Assembly: GCF_022397955.1 (NCBI RefSeq)
Contig: NZ_JAKEUQ010000019.1
Span: forward strand, 1-57,803
Source: Vibrio sp. Isolate32
GTDB taxonomy: Bacteria; Pseudomonadota; Gammaproteobacteria; Enterobacterales; Vibrionaceae
Direction of reading: 5' to 3'
DNA length: 57,803 bases
The position numbers were made by a program, and so were the translations under genes. Below the pieces are notes generated by a model, which did not search any database, was not told the origin of the DNA, and worked only from the letters and a program-made list of their open reading frames with translations. This document shows, in pieces, positions 35,893 to 44,128 of this stretch. The first letter of the stretch is position 1; each line of letters starts with the position of its first letter.

Positions 35893-38423
35893 TGACATAC
35901 TATCAACCAGTTAAACCATTAAATCGCTTTTGGTTATGCCCTTTACCTGCCATAGATGAAGGGCTTATTTGTGTTCCTGCAGGTTACGAACCCGCTAATT
36001 TAGAACCTGAAAATCTTTCAGTTGTTGAGCGTAAGTTATATGAAGTAAACCCTGCAGACAAAGACTGGCTTTCTGGACACTTTTCTGGGCTTCCACACTA
36101 CCTAACTAAGTATTTCGCAAATCGCTATGTTTCTATTTTTAAGAAGCAAGGCCGCTTTGCCGCAAACACTTTCATTCGTGAAAAAATGGTGCCCGCGCAT
36201 AGGCGTGTTTTGTTGGTGCTAGAGCAATACAAACAACTTCCTACTACTTCTAAGGTTGCTTTGCTGAGTGGTGCTGTCGACGATGATAGCAAGCCTCAGC
36301 AAAACAACGTTGAACAAGCGAACCAGCAAGCCTGTTTCGACTTCGACCAAGCCGAGAAAAAGCGTAAACCTGTTAGAAGCAAAATCATTGCCGAGCTAGT
36401 TGAAGATGAACTTCGAGAAATGGCATTCAAAATTGTGTCTATCTTGATTCGCTATCAAACGGCACTGACTCAGGCCATAGAATGTGAAACTGAGAACGGT
36501 GAGAACATCGCGGCATTAATGGTCTACAAACAGTGTGTTTCTTTGGTACGTAGCTTTGGGGTAAAAACACCAAGCGATGACAAGAAGATTACGCCTGAAA
36601 ATATCATGTCGTCTATCTCTAAACTGAGTTGTGAAAAATGGTGGTTTAGACGCTTAAAGCGCATTCGTAAAATTATGCGCGAGCACTTAGCTATTGCTAT
36701 GGGGCAGGTGTCGGCGAAGGCGTCACCTTATGCTTCATGGGATTGCATTCAAGAACATAAAGTTCAGCAAAAGAAGAACTGGGATTTCATTCAAGGCCAG
36801 CTACTTAGAGAAGAGGCCACTGGTGAAGAAGTTGAAATGGAAGAAATGGTGTTGAAAAGCATGTCAAACCCAGCCATTCGTCGTCATGAGTTAATGGTTC
36901 GTTGCCGTGGTTGTGAAGATATCGGCAATGAACTTGGCCTACAAGGTTTGTTCCTAACACTGACAGCACCATCGAAATATCATAATAGCTATAAGAAAGG
37001 TGGCTTCATTCCACACTGGAACGGCGCGAGCCCACGTGAAGCACAAACCTATTTGAATAAGGTTTGGCAGCGTATTCGTGCTAAGTTAGGTCGTGATGAG
37101 ATTCGTTGGTTTGGTATTCGAGTTGCTGAGCCACATCATGATGGTACTCCGCACTGGCATTTGCTGATTTGGGTTAAGCCTAAGCATGTGGCCAAGGTGC
37201 GTGACGTGTTTATTCGCTATGCGGTCGATGAAGACAAAGAAGAACTTTACCCGTTCTTCGATCGCAACGAAAAACGTGCAGCCAAAAAGCAGTCTATTCA
37301 AGGTCCATTCAATTATCAGCCTCGTTGTGACTTTGGGTATATCGACCCAGAAAAAGGCACAGCAACGGGTTACATCGCTAAGTACATTTCTAAAAATATT
37401 GACGGCTATGCCATGGGTGAAGAGGTTTCGAAAGAGACCGGGCAATCTGTGCAAGCGATGGCCAAAAACGTCAACGCCTGGAAGAGTCGTTGGGGTATTC
37501 GTCAATTCCAATTCTTTGGTGGGGCGCCGGTTACCACTTACCGTGAACTGCGCCGACTAGCTAGCCAAAACAAGAAAGCCTTTATGGAATACGTTTTTAA
37601 GCAAGAACGTGAAGAGCTAGCTTCTATTTACCTAATGTCGATGTACCGTTTGGTTGGTCCCTTTAAGCCTGCGCATGTCATGACGAATGCTGAATTAGTG
37701 GCTGTGATTGCTGAGAACTATGAGGCGAGGGCTGATACTGACCAAGTGAATGTCGCAGGAACAATGAAAGCGGCCGACCACGGTAACTGGAAAGGCTACA
37801 TCATGGGGCAGGGTGGGCCATTCGTTAAGCGTGAGGATTTGTTGATCACGAACTCTTATGAAGTGCTGCCGTTTGCTTCTCCGCATGGCGAAGACGTTCG
37901 CAAGATAGAAGGCTTTGTTGCTGCAGGTGAGTTGGTTAAGACACGTCTTAAGACCTGGCAGATAGTAACAAAAACAGAAAAGAGCGGTGAAGCTGAAGCG
38001 GGGGCTTTTGATCTTGCTCTTTCTGGAATCTCCGATTCCTCTCGGAGTTCTGTCAATAACTGTACGCTACCGCAGAAAGTACAGGTCAGCGATCAGCTTA
38101 AGCGATTATTAGAACCTTACTCAGTAGGTGGTGGGTTACCGCCAAACATTGATGGCTCAGCTCTATTCGCGCTGCAACAAGGAAGTTCAATTCGAATAGA
38201 TGATGAAACGAGTATAAGAATTCGTCCTGCGGAACATCTACCATGCGGCACGGTTCGCCCAGCGCAGTTGGTTGAAGAGTACCAACCCAAACCAGATTTA
38301 AGCTGGTTAGATGATTTTGAGGCAAAACAGCCTAGACCTTTAGCTGGAGAAGATGACGACTATGAATATGAACAGCCTAATTTGTCGTTCTTTCCTGAAA
38401 CCGCTGAATGGCCGCTGATATGA
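35886..38423 (+). CDS. Replication initiation endonuclease (P2 gpA-like)
   Basis: This 845-residue rolling-circle initiator of the Phage_GPA family nicks the origin and stays linked to the 5' end. Motifs in order are GLFLTLTAPSKYHNSYKKGG (~357), the metal-binding His423-Trp-His425 in TPHWHLLIW, and the two catalytic tyrosines Tyr496 and Tyr500 in GYIAKYISKN. Starts GTG 35886 and GTG 35892 are both possible. In P2 the origin lies inside the A gene itself; the same is likely here. The C-terminal ~150 residues are low in conserved features. Confidence 0.9.
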   Translation: MLVTYYQPVKPLNRFWLCPLPAIDEGLICVPAGYEPANLEPENLSVVERKLYEVNPADKDWLSGHFSGLPHYLTKYFANRYVSIFKKQGRFAANTFIREKMVPAHRRVLLVLEQYKQLPTTSKVALLSGAVDDDSKPQQNNVEQANQQACFDFDQAEKKRKPVRSKIIAELVEDELREMAFKIVSILIRYQTALTQAIECETENGENIAALMVYKQCVSLVRSFGVKTPSDDKKITPENIMSSISKLSCEKWWFRRLKRIRKIMREHLAIAMGQVSAKASPYASWDCIQEHKVQQKKNWDFIQGQLLREEATGEEVEMEEMVLKSMSNPAIRRHELMVRCRGCEDIGNELGLQGLFLTLTAPSKYHNSYKKGGFIPHWNGASPREAQTYLNKVWQRIRAKLGRDEIRWFGIRVAEPHHDGTPHWHLLIWVKPKHVAKVRDVFIRYAVDEDKEELYPFFDRNEKRAAKKQSIQGPFNYQPRCDFGYIDPEKGTATGYIAKYISKNIDGYAMGEEVSKETGQSVQAMAKNVNAWKSRWGIRQFQFFGGAPVTTYRELRRLASQNKKAFMEYVFKQEREELASIYLMSMYRLVGPFKPAHVMTNAELVAVIAENYEARADTDQVNVAGTMKAADHGNWKGYIMGQGGPFVKREDLLITNSYEVLPFASPHGEDVRKIEGFVAAGELVKTRLKTWQIVTKTEKSGEAEAGAFDLALSGISDSSRSSVNNCTLPQKVQVSDQLKRLLEPYSVGGGLPPNIDGSALFALQQGSSIRIDDETSIRIRPAEHLPCGTVRPAQLVEEYQPKPDLSWLDDFEAKQPRPLAGEDDDYEYEQPNLSFFPETAEWPLI

Positions 38424-38494
38424 AGCTCAGATTAGTTATCAGAATGAGGGGTGAATCTCGCTTCATAAAAACACTGTATGAATATTTATAAAAG

Positions 38495-38514
38495 TACTGT
38501 ATATTTATCCAGTA
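38495..38514 (+). promoter_or_regulatory. LexA (SOS) box before the 73-aa gene
   Basis: TACTGTATATTTATCCAGTA is nearly the ideal LexA box (CTG-N10-CAG, AT-rich centre, TA at both flanks). It lies 20 bases upstream of the 73-aa gene's start. A second half-site (CTGTATGAATA) lies just upstream at 38473. Confidence 0.85.
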
Positions 38515-38534
38515 TTTTGGTTTGGAGTAGAGCT

Positions 38535-38756
38535 ATGTCATTAAAACAACAGGACATATTTTTACAAGCGATGGAGTTCATTATAGATGCTGTAGCACTC
38601 AGCACTGAAGGTGAAAGCAGAGCTGATATAGGTATTTATTTGATGGGTTTATTGGTTGCAGACCAAAGAGAAGAGTTGAAGCCTGAAAAGTTAGCCGCAA
38701 TGAAGCAGCTAATTGAAATGGCTGATGGTGGAGATAGCCCGGAATTTAAACTTTAG
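38535..38756 (+). CDS. SOS-controlled small protein, candidate antirepressor
   Basis: This 73-residue acidic, helical protein starts MSLKQQDIFLQAMEF, with GGAG five to nine bases before the ATG. A LexA box covers its promoter. In phage 186 the antirepressor Tum is made from a LexA-controlled promoter near ogr, and 186-type CI is not cleaved by RecA. This gene has that position and control. No sequence likeness to Tum is claimed. It ends overlapping the 3' end of the convergent ogr gene by 4 bases. Confidence 0.6.
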   Translation: MSLKQQDIFLQAMEFIIDAVALSTEGESRADIGIYLMGLLVADQREELKPEKLAAMKQLIEMADGGDSPEFKL

Positions 38757-39004
38757 AGGATTGATAGCTGTTGTTTTAGTTCTTGGCGCTGATCGGGTGC
38801 CAGGGCTTTAACCATTTCAAAAGCTAACTGAGAAGTCGTTTTAGCCGAAGGGCTAAGAGTATGGCTGAAGGTTAGGTTCATCACAAAGGAATGACCGCAT
38901 TCGGGGTCACTACAACTACAATATAAGTCGCTATAACCCGCTGAAATACGGTTTGATTTTTGTATGCGGGCTTTCTCGCCACACTCCTGGCAAATTACTC
39001 TCAT
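38753..39004 (-). CDS. ogr: Ogr/Delta-type late-gene activator
   Basis: This 83-residue zinc-binding protein has Cys pairs in CQECGEKARIQ and CSCSDPECGHSF spaced as in the Ogr/Delta family, followed by VMNLTFSHTLSPS. Ogr binds upstream of P2 late promoters and contacts the RNA polymerase alpha subunit to turn on capsid, tail and lysis genes. The length matches P2 Ogr (72) and P4 Delta halves. The probable binding site here is the TTCGGAT cluster between the terminase and scaffold genes. Confidence 0.88.
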   Translation of the reverse strand: MRVICQECGEKARIQKSNRISAGYSDLYCSCSDPECGHSFVMNLTFSHTLSPSAKTTSQLAFEMVKALAPDQRQELKQQLSIL

Positions 39005-39324
39005 ATGACACCATGAACCTATCGAAATGATAAGCCCATGGTACTAAATTATGGTGAGGATTTATACAGCCCTCAGGTTTTTGAGGATGTCTTTTTGTTT
39101 TTTCTAGGGGGCGTGCTTACCTAGATGAGCCACAGTTGTTGGGTTATGTAAAAGATTCTGTATTTATATACAGAATCTTTATGCCTGGTAAGGCTGTTAG
39201 AGCGCCAACTCATAATAATTTAGACTATATGCACTAAAGTGCTTTAAATTTAATTATATATGAAATATGGTATTGGCCCAGGTAATTAGTACTTAAAAAA
39301 GCATCAATCAGGAGAATTTAACAA
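39005..39324. other. Divergent control region between ogr and the 206-aa cargo gene
   Basis: 320 bases without a gene. It holds a third LexA box (39156-39175, listed separately) and a plus-strand promoter-like TTGTTG, a 17-base spacer and TGTATT running into that box. An SD sequence (AGGAGAATTTAA) precedes the 206-aa gene. Confidence 0.6.
39156..39175 (+). promoter_or_regulatory. LexA (SOS) box between ogr and a membrane cargo gene
   Basis: TTCTGTATTTATATACAGAA is CTG-N10-CAG with a near-perfect inverted repeat. The symmetry extends to a 13-bp stem, 39151-39180. It overlaps the -10 region of a plus-strand promoter. It could govern the 206-aa gene, ogr, or both. Confidence 0.8.
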
Positions 39325-39945
39325 GTGGAAACGACTAACGTTAATCCAAGCGCAACTAAAAATACAAAAATTTTAAATAAATTCGGTACTATCGCATTCG
39401 GTCTTATCGTTATTGGTTCATTCTTACCTGTACTAAACACATCTTTTTGGGGCAGTTCCGCTTCAATTACAGGTGCTGACGCCTACGGATTTTTTGTCGT
39501 ATTCCTGATGTTTACCGGTGCTGCTAGTAGTGCTATGGGTTTACCCAAAATTTTAGCTAAGGGTATTGCCGGTTTCTCTCTTGCCTACCTTTATTACTAT
39601 CTATTCGGTGCTATCAGTGATCTGATTGATATGGCTTCAATGTTTGGTGGCCGCCGTTCTAGTGGTGTCGGTTCATTAATCGAAATAGTTGTAAATGTAT
39701 TCGGCATAGGTGCGTTTGTCTTACTCGCAGGCTTTGTGTTACTGAACCTTTTTATGTTTAAATCATACCGTCTTCATCCACGATTTGAAGCACTTGAAAC
39801 TTTGTTAGAGCACTATACTTCTCAAGTGGCGGAAAAAACAGCAACGAAATCAGCTGAAATTAAGAAAGCGGCTGAAGAGAAAGCGGCTCAAGTTAAAAAA
39901 GAAGCTGCAGATGCCAAGACAGAAGTCAGCTCCAAAGAGCAATAA
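39325..39945 (+). CDS. Membrane cargo protein with a charged C-terminal helix, unknown
   Basis: This 206-residue protein has four hydrophobic segments: about 25-40, 53-72, 78-100 and 118-148. A Lys/Glu/Ala-rich helix follows (~165-200, repeated AAEEKAAQVKKEAADAK-like units). A strong SD (AGGAG) precedes a codon pair at 39325, which starts with GTG. No family is recognised. It lies between ogr and the capsid genes, a usual site for phage cargo, under a LexA box. A terminator follows at 40023. A role in lysogen conversion or superinfection exclusion is possible. Confidence 0.6.
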   Translation: METTNVNPSATKNTKILNKFGTIAFGLIVIGSFLPVLNTSFWGSSASITGADAYGFFVVFLMFTGAASSAMGLPKILAKGIAGFSLAYLYYYLFGAISDLIDMASMFGGRRSSGVGSLIEIVVNVFGIGAFVLLAGFVLLNLFMFKSYRLHPRFEALETLLEHYTSQVAEKTATKSAEIKKAAEEKAAQVKKEAADAKTEVSSKEQ

Positions 39946-40022
39946 AAGCCAGAAGGTAATAAAGGTTAAGCTAGCGAAGCAAACCGTCATTAGCCGAAAG
40001 TAAGGCTTGACTGAAGTGATAT

Positions 40023-40048
40023 GGAGCGTTTTATTCGCTCCTTTTTTT
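40023..40048 (+). terminator. Terminator after the 206-aa gene
   Basis: GGAGCG, a 7-base loop and CGCTCC are followed by T7, a standard rho-independent terminator. Confidence 0.85.
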
Positions 40049-40064
40049 GTATCTGCCATATTAT

Positions 40065-40102
40065 CCACCCAAATCACACCCACCCCCCCCGGAAAACGCT
40101 CT
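40065..40102. repeat. C-rich repeat, copy 1
   Basis: CCACCCAAATCACACCC leads through a run of C into GGAAAACGCTCT. Copy 2 at 40721-40757 has the same layout. Each copy lies about 20 bases after a terminator, and the two flank the 134-aa secreted-protein gene. Confidence 0.6.
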
Positions 40103-40231
40103 GGAAAACAGATTGTTAGTGATGTTCTCGTTAATTAATGATTTATATGATTAATTCTGTGAATGGTTATTGTGTTCTGTCTCTTTTTTTGAATAATAGT
40201 GTTTCCTTTAATATGCAAAAGTATTTATAAA

Positions 40232-40636
40232 ATGAAAATTGTTAATTTTTTTCTATCAACAATGCTACTTGTTGGGACCGCTCACGCCAATGACGTAGTT
40301 CAGCTAATTGGCCCTTACAATGTATCTTTTGAAAAGGCTCAAAACTCTGTTGTGAATTTCTATTTGCCTCAGGGGAGCATTGGAGTTGTTGGCCTTACTG
40401 GTGGGGATGAGTTTTCTGAAGCACAAGCTCCTGCAGGGATTTTTGAGACCATATCAAAGAATAAGAAAACTATATTTCTAAAAACGAAACAAGATGAAGG
40501 CGAGTCTGCAAGTTCAGGGATTAGTACCAAGTGTGGACTGACCTTATCCGTTGTAATTCATACGATAGCAAAGACCTCTGCTGAAGGAACAATTAAGCCT
40601 AAACTGTCTATTAATACACCAGCTAACTGTATTTAG
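40232..40636 (+). CDS. Secreted cargo protein, unknown
   Basis: This 134-residue protein has a clear signal peptide (cleavage after AHA, residue ~20). The mature part is mostly beta-strand, with two cysteines (in STKCGLTL and PANCI) that could pair. ATG 40232 is chosen because it starts the signal peptide; no strong SD is present. No family is recognised. It is flanked by two C-rich repeats and closed by its own terminator, so it looks like a self-contained cargo unit acquired next to the packaging region. Confidence 0.55.
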   Translation: MKIVNFFLSTMLLVGTAHANDVVQLIGPYNVSFEKAQNSVVNFYLPQGSIGVVGLTGGDEFSEAQAPAGIFETISKNKKTIFLKTKQDEGESASSGISTKCGLTLSVVIHTIAKTSAEGTIKPKLSINTPANCI

Positions 40637-40679
40637 TGTTTTAACTTAGTATCAAGCTTTAAGTAAAGTATTTCTTCTA

Positions 40680-40703
40680 GCCACCGCTCATGGTGGCTTT
40701 TTT
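40680..40703 (+). terminator. Terminator after the secreted cargo gene
   Basis: GCCACC, a 6-base loop and GGTGGC are followed by T6. Confidence 0.85.
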
Positions 40704-40720
40704 ACGCCTGTCACACAGCC

Positions 40721-40757
40721 CCACCTAAAACACAACCAACCCACGGAAAACGCACTC
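40721..40757. repeat. C-rich repeat, copy 2
   Basis: CCACCTAAAACACAACCAAC then CCACGGAAAACGCACT aligns with copy 1 at 40065 over about 37 bases with a few mismatches and gaps. Confidence 0.6.
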
Positions 40758-40775
40758 CTCCTCCCCACCTGAAGC
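40741..40775. other. Candidate cos site
   Basis: Read on the minus strand, a purine-rich GGTGGGGAGGAGGAGTGCG runs into TTTTCC. As I recall it, P2 cos reads GGCGAGGCGGGGAAAGCACT, which has the same start and composition. The GC-rich block stands out from its AT-rich surroundings and is at the P2 cos position. This is a weak likeness, not proof. Confidence 0.35.
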
Positions 40776-40960
40776 GTTTTCGATCTCATTTTTTCGCAAT
40801 TCTATTTTAGTGAAATTCTTGCGCAGCTATGGAAGGCTAACAAGCCGCTAGCCCTTTAGGAATAACGGGGCTTGCCGCAAGTTAACAGTGCTCAAAATGG
40901 CTTACAGAGCGCCTAGTAAAATTGCGAAGAGTGCAAAAAATTGCAAGGAATTGAAATTTT

Positions 40961-41068
40961 GATGATCAATGATGATCTGGTTGGTTTTATTAAGCTATTG
41001 AAATTATGGGGTTTTTGTATTTTAGGTCAGTTTTTTAATGATCGTTTGTATTTTACGACGATCGTTTG
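40961..41068. repeat. Phased GATC-containing direct repeats
   Basis: GATGATC occurs at 40961 and 40971 (10 bases apart). GATCGTTTG occurs at 41040 and 41060 (20 bases apart). Spacing by whole helical turns suggests protein binding on one face, for example by terminase. Confidence 0.4.
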
Positions 41069-41076
41069 AGTTGTTT

Positions 41077-41103
41077 CTCAGCCCTTATGAGGAAAGGGCT
41101 GAG
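41077..41103. terminator. Terminator of the portal-terminase operon
   Basis: CTCAGCCCTT pairs with AAGGGCTGAG across a 7-base loop, 46 bases beyond the portal stop. The T-run is weak on both sides. Confidence 0.65.
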
Positions 41104-41149
41104 CGCAAATTGAAGATAAAAACGTAATTGCAAAAAAACATCACGCCAC

Positions 41150-42169
41150 TTAGGCCGCCACATTGTCCAAATTGAAGGTTAAATGCAGGTGTTTGGGTAC
41201 TTCTGGGTCGCTGTTCACTGCATCCATGAACATTTCGCAAGCGGGTATCACTTCATTTTTACAGTAAACGTAATCGAATTTAATCGGGTCACCACGAGTG
41301 CCACCATTGGGAATTATAGCGGCCAGTTCAACAGGGAAGCGGTGACCGGTGATCACCTCTTGCGCGGTGACGTTTTTAATTTTCTCGTACTCATCTTTTG
41401 TCGCAATGTCGCCAACGGGTATCAATTGAATCCCTTTCTCGTTGCCGTTTGGAATGTTGATGAACATCGAGCGGAAGTTCCCCACGCCACGGCTTGAAGC
41501 CATCTTCTGCTTTAGGTCTTCCTCATCGTCTTTACTCAAGTTCGGGTCAGTCGCATAGAAGATAAAGCCCATGTGCAAACCGTTTTTATAGTAACGGCGA
41601 CGGAACGTGGTGGAGTCCTGGCTAAGCAAAGCAGATTGAACACAACCAAGGTAATCCGGTCCACCGTAGACTTGCTGCACTGGGTCATATTGTTTGATGA
41701 AAATGATGTCTTCTTTCTTGTAACTCTTCTGTTTGTCGTCTCGCTCTAAGAATGCGAAGTCACCGTTCTTACGTTTACGTAAATACATCGTAGGGATAGG
41801 CCATAGCCCTATGACTTTACCAAAGTAGTTACGAAGCTTAAGCAGGGCAGTGTCACCAAATTCTAAGAAGTCATGTACGGCTGATTGCATTTGTTGCTTC
41901 TGCATTCCACCTTGGGTGTAACGGCCCGCAATCATGTTACGGCGAGCCATTAAGATAGAACCGTGATAAGCGTTAGCCCGAGTCAGTTTATTCAAGCCCG
42001 CTCTATCGAGTGGCGGTTCCCAGTAGTTCCCATCCTCGTTGTAGTAAAGCTCGTTGTATTCGTAGTTGGTGAAATCACGGTCCATGATTTCTGGCTCACC
42101 AAAGCTAAACATCAAGCTTTCATCATTAGCGGATTCTTTCGTGATTATTTCTGTTGTCTGTTCAGTCAT
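41150..42169 (-). CDS. Portal protein (P2 gpQ-like)
   Basis: Starting at ATG 42169 (MTEQTTEIITKES) gives 339 residues, near P2 Q (344). Conserved stretches are DRAGLNKLTRANAYHG, LKLRNYFGKVIGLWPI and KQYDPVQQVYGGPDYLG. The portal ring forms the DNA entry vertex and docks terminase. A longer start at 42262 would overlap the terminase gene by 89 bases and is unlikely. It follows the terminase gene by 4 bases in a leftward operon, as in P2. Confidence 0.9.
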   Translation of the reverse strand: MTEQTTEIITKESANDESLMFSFGEPEIMDRDFTNYEYNELYYNEDGNYWEPPLDRAGLNKLTRANAYHGSILMARRNMIAGRYTQGGMQKQQMQSAVHDFLEFGDTALLKLRNYFGKVIGLWPIPTMYLRKRKNGDFAFLERDDKQKSYKKEDIIFIKQYDPVQQVYGGPDYLGCVQSALLSQDSTTFRRRYYKNGLHMGFIFYATDPNLSKDDEEDLKQKMASSRGVGNFRSMFINIPNGNEKGIQLIPVGDIATKDEYEKIKNVTAQEVITGHRFPVELAAIIPNGGTRGDPIKFDYVYCKNEVIPACEMFMDAVNSDPEVPKHLHLTFNLDNVAA

Positions 42170-42173
42170 TGAT

Positions 42174-43952
42174 TTACATCTGCCAAGTTGATTTACGTTT
42201 TTCAGAGTGATCGAGCGGCTCATTAATGCAGGCATGGGAAATTGCCCAAAAGGCATCGGCATGTCCGGTTAGCTCGCTGCGTTCTGCTTTGAAGGTCATG
42301 TTGTTACCGCTATTGGTGGTCGCTCGCTTGATGGCCATGAATGCCATGGCGATGTCTTTGTGTTCTGCATCAAACTGAATGCGGTTGGCTTCGACCACAT
42401 CTATCATCTTCATCACCAAGCGGTTCTTACTTTCATTACTGTATTGAATGGCCACGGTTTCTCGCGGGTGTTTCTTGTTAATCAAGTCATAGACACCCGC
42501 GCCAATCCCCGTTGTATCAATACCCAAATAGCTCACGTTATAACGTTCAAATACTTTTGATACTTGCTGCGCCTGGTACTGAAAATTCAACCCTCGCCAG
42601 TAGTGCTTTTCAAGTACCCTGAATTTTTCAACGGCAACAATCGGCGGTGCTACGACAACTAAGCAAGCATTGTCTCGAGTTCGGCTGGGGTCGTAACCTA
42701 ACCAAACTTCACGGCGATCGAAGGGGTCTTTGTCATTGGGCTTGAAGTCTTGCCACCGGCTAATGTCCACCATGGCTTTTTCAAGGGCTGAGAACTTGAA
42801 GACGGAGCTGGCGCCATCAACGAAAATACACATAAACAGGTTATCAAAATCGTCTTTGCTGTATTCGTCGCGCAGTTCATCAATATCAAAAAGCTCACAG
42901 CCGCCTGCAGCCGCATCTTCAATCGTGACTATGTAACGCCATTGCTTATCTGGGCAAATTCGGCCGCCGTCTCGATATTCGTCAAAGGTAGGGAACTCAA
43001 TATTGGTGCGAGTATCACGTCCTCTGCGCCATTGGTCACCGGTCCAAAATGTGTAAGCCTGGTGCGTTTTAGCGGAAGGGGTAGAGAAGTAGGTTTTACG
43101 CCAGTTCTTATGGGTCGCCATAGCGGAAGCGAGCTTGTTGAGTTCATCGAATTTCGGGATCCAGAAATACTCATCCACATAAACATGGCCATGATAACTT
43201 TGCGCGGTTTTTGAGTTGGTGGATAAGAATCTAAGCTCAGCTCCGTTAGAGAGAATGATCGGGTTACCCGTCAATTCAACACCTAAAAATTCTTCACCAA
43301 TCGCAATAATGTAGCTTCTGAATACTTCTGCCTGGGCGCGAGAAGCGGATAAGAATATCTGGTTATCGCCAGTCAAAATCGCATCTTCTAACGCTTCGCC
43401 ACTGAAGTAATAGGTGGCGCCAATTTGACGGGATTTAAGAATATTACGTGTACGTTGGTGCAGGTTGTTACGCATCGTGTGCTGATATTCAAAGAGTGAT
43501 TCATGCCAGGTCGCGAAGTTCTCTTTGGTCAGCTCAGCAATGTTGTTCTTCTTTTTACTTTTCTTTTTCGGCTTGTCGTCAGACTTATTTGAACGCGAGC
43601 TCTTACCGTTAGTTTTAGCCACAGGTTCAGTTGCGTTAGATGAGTGTTTATCTCCAACTGGCTGAGCTTGAGCATGGGATTTTTTAAGTTGTACGTGGTG
43701 CTTGATGAGCCTATCAAGCATATCGAGCTGGCCTTTGGTCGGGTTTTCCAGCTCAAGCAGGGTTTCAATTCTACGCGCTATCGATTCATCAATCGTTTGC
43801 TCGCGCAACATATCACGCCATCCAAATTTGTCAGCCCAGTGATAAATGATTCTGGTGCTGTTCAAACCTAGTTCGGAAGCGATTTCATTGGGCGTCCAAG
43901 CCTTTAAATAAAGGGAACGGGCCGCGTGTCGTGTTTCAGGAGAATATGCCAT
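42174..43952 (-). CDS. Terminase large subunit (P2 gpP-like)
   Basis: This 592-residue protein matches P2 P (590). The N-terminal DNA-binding helix-turn-helix ([17 protein letters not shown]) is followed by a Lys-rich linker (~105-140). The ATPase has Walker A-like [11 protein letters not shown] and Walker [12 protein letters not shown]. The C-terminal nuclease-like region contains [17 protein letters not shown] and [15 protein letters not shown]. It powers DNA packaging. It is divergent from the scaffold gene; the 176 bases between them carry the TTCGGAT cluster. Confidence 0.92.
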   Translation of the reverse strand: MAYSPETRHAARSLYLKAWTPNEIASELGLNSTRIIYHWADKFGWRDMLREQTIDESIARRIETLLELENPTKGQLDMLDRLIKHHVQLKKSHAQAQPVGDKHSSNATEPVAKTNGKSSRSNKSDDKPKKKSKKKNNIAELTKENFATWHESLFEYQHTMRNNLHQRTRNILKSRQIGATYYFSGEALEDAILTGDNQIFLSASRAQAEVFRSYIIAIGEEFLGVELTGNPIILSNGAELRFLSTNSKTAQSYHGHVYVDEYFWIPKFDELNKLASAMATHKNWRKTYFSTPSAKTHQAYTFWTGDQWRRGRDTRTNIEFPTFDEYRDGGRICPDKQWRYIVTIEDAAAGGCELFDIDELRDEYSKDDFDNLFMCIFVDGASSVFKFSALEKAMVDISRWQDFKPNDKDPFDRREVWLGYDPSRTRDNACLVVVAPPIVAVEKFRVLEKHYWRGLNFQYQAQQVSKVFERYNVSYLGIDTTGIGAGVYDLINKKHPRETVAIQYSNESKNRLVMKMIDVVEANRIQFDAEHKDIAMAFMAIKRATTNSGNNMTFKAERSELTGHADAFWAISHACINEPLDHSEKRKSTWQM

Positions 43953-43997
43953 GAACCAATCATACGCCGAGGTAACAGCCTAAATTGCATAGCAAAA

Positions 43998-44040
43998 TTC
44001 GGATGGCTTCGGATACGCCCTGTATCCGAATTGGTCGGAA
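43998..44040. promoter_or_regulatory. TTCGGAT repeat cluster in the divergent late promoter region
   Basis: TTCGGAT is found at 43998 and 44008. The inverse ATCCGAA is at 44024 and GTCGGAA at 44034. The inner pair makes a perfect TTCGGATAC/GTATCCGAA inverted repeat with a 5-base centre. The cluster sits midway between the terminase and scaffold starts, where P2 has Ogr-dependent late promoters. It is the best candidate for the activator site. Confidence 0.5.
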
Positions 44041-44128
44041 TTGAAGTGGCTGAAACGGGTAAATCAAACGCGTATTGTGAATGCCAGAAACACCTAACTG
44101 ACAAATTAATACTAGGTAAAAAACTCAA

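Larger units (their letters stand above)
40637..41149. other. Gene-free region beside the portal gene, candidate cos region
   Basis: 513 bases without a gene. It holds, in order, a terminator (40680-40703), a C-rich repeat leading into a GC-rich core, AT-rich direct repeats (40961-41068) and a terminator for the portal operon (41077-41103). In P2 the packaging site cos lies just beyond the 3' end of the portal gene, which is this position. Confidence 0.6.

Noticed and set aside
42929..43214. Long reading frames opposite or out of frame with the terminase, tail and host genes.
   Set aside because: They lie wholly inside well-identified genes, lack ribosome sites and have no family likeness.
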